Of a DNA stretch of 64,000 nucleotides, positions 62,897-64,000 are shown in pieces; position 1 is the first letter of the stretch; every line of letters begins with the position of its first letter. The notes beneath the pieces were generated by a model. It was not told the DNA's origin. It saw nothing but the letters and a program-made list of their open reading frames with translations, and did not search any database. Both the position numbers and the translations under genes were made by a program. The stretch is from Mesocentrotus franciscanus (taxonomy: Eukaryota > Echinodermata > Echinoidea > Camarodonta > Strongylocentrotidae). The stretch is taken from NCBI GenBank assembly GCA_037976565.1, contig CP137680.1:31021694-31085693 (forward strand). The letters run 5' to 3'.

Positions 62897-64000
62897 CTGG
62901 TCAATGAATAACAGAAAGAAAGAACAAGGGCTTGAAATATTAGTGTTTATATCCCCACATACCAAGAACTTTGCAACACGATCGGTCTAAATGAGCTCAC
63001 ATGACAAATGATAGATTGCATATCTTGGCGGTCATAGTGATAGTAAAAACTATCACATAGGTGATCACCTTTTTACGCTGATTCAGCAAACACATTCATA
63101 CTGAGAGCTAAGGGGTAATAGTTTTGTGAAATATGCATAGGCTATTGTGCTAGTAGGTCAATTCGTAGGTCAATGCGAAGCTCATATGTGCAACAAAGCA
63201 CAAGCAGACTATAGTCCGCAGAAACACAAAAGCAGCTCACTATTGCAAAGTTAATTATATGCAGTGCACTGGCGGCGCTGGCATGAACATTAACTACATT
63301 AATTACCAGACTTGAAACTCTGAAAGTATTGTCAATAAGGGATATAAAGCAAATGACCACCTCCTCTACTCTGGCAGGGTGGACAAACTATCATCATTTC
63401 AGTGATCTTGGAGCTCGGAAAGATAGTAGCCCTGAGATCACCTCTGTGATGATAGCTTGTCCCATCACCAGAGTAGTCGGTAATTCTTTGCTTATTATCT
63501 GGATGCCATTCATTGGTTCAACCCAAAGTCTTGCCTGTGACCAGATGAGACGTAAACTATTTCACCAAATAAATATTGCTTTTATTATTTCAAGCAAACT
63601 CTGTACAATCCGTTGTAATTTTATTGAATTTTGCCACTTGGGCAGTTGCTATGTTACCTGCATGAGTACTCAAATAAAGAGTCTAAGCAAGATATCTGCT
63701 TATACGTTTCAAACTCGTTTTACTCCACTTGGAGTGTTGAGCCATATTTGTCAAGGTCTCATTCAGATATGACGCAGTTAAGCATTGCAAATAACCTGCC
63801 ACATTCTTATTTTTTTAATGTGTAAATGAATGGCACAACAGCATGCAACATAGGTCCTGCGCATACTCAGTGTGCTCTGTGTTATAAGATAAGAAATGTG
63901 AAGCATATCACACTTTATGTCATTATTATAAAACAAAACAGTGGTTTTGCCACATTCTATCTAAAGAAGCCTTAAGGCATTTTAACTTGGAATTGAGTCC
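62897..64000. other. SCLT1 upstream intron (presumed)
   Basis: No further SCLT1 exon was found on the minus strand here, so the next upstream exon should lie beyond 64,000. A 147-codon plus-strand frame at 63,329-63,772 runs through the hairpin repeat and shows no motif. Confidence 0.5.
63355..63482. repeat. imperfect hairpin
   Basis: CCTCTACTCTGGCAGGGTGG and ACTATCATCA pair with TGATGATAGCTTGTCCCATC and ACCAGAGTAGTCGG, and an inner GTGATCTT/GAGATCAC stem is present. GGATATAAAGCAAATGACC precedes it, as GGATATAAAGCAAATATACC precedes the hairpin at 19,430. Confidence 0.7.

Noticed and set aside
63329..63772. 147-codon plus-strand frame
   Set aside because: It overlaps the imperfect hairpin repeat and lies in a presumed SCLT1 intron on the other strand; no motif seen.

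Overview
The window looks like nuclear DNA from a marine invertebrate, most likely an echinoderm and probably a sea urchin. It is AT-rich, full of palindromic non-autonomous transposons, tRNA-derived SINEs and 5'-truncated LINEs, dotted with short TACATGTA-type words, and its one clear gene is split into small GT-AG exons. The species call is inference; another marine deuterostome or a mollusc is possible.

The clear gene is SCLT1 (sodium channel and clathrin linker 1, a coiled-coil protein of the centriole distal appendages) on the minus strand. Its last nine coding exons lie between 62,896 and 55,808. Splice phases chain without a break for 1,062 coding bases, giving 353 codons and a TGA. 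The 5' half of the gene lies beyond 64,000. Two introns of this gene contain minisatellites (73-bp period at about 62,332-62,821; 52-bp period at about 57,117-57,756). Each begins at an exon end and repeats that exon end together with its 5' splice donor. This is the most unusual structure in the window.

The other roughly 55 kb hold no gene I can prove. A short CpG-richer island at 34.45-34.87 kb has a possible first coding exon on the minus strand (ATG at 34,717, GT donor after 34,623) with a CRE-like site upstream. RFX X-box-like palindromes occur at 1,081 and 46,423, and a perfect CRE at 32,458.

Repeats dominate the rest. At least four TTAA-flanked element families (3.2, 18.7, 36.9/47.2 and 55.4 kb) look piggyBac-like. 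An hAT-like element with a perfect 8-bp target duplication (26,462-27,140) sits inside an older repeat whose relatives are at 10.9, 23.8 and 24.5 kb. A GGGGG/CCCCC-ended MITE (37,306-37,462) sits inside a TTAA element whose uninterrupted relative at 47.2 kb shows the empty site. A LINE 3' end with reverse-transcriptase remains lies at 16.48-17.17 kb between diverged direct repeats of about 50 bp. A pure GAA tract of about 106 units lies at 27,991-28,308, and mirror-type GA/CT and TTC tracts lie at 13.0, 38.0, 42.7 and 50.4 kb.
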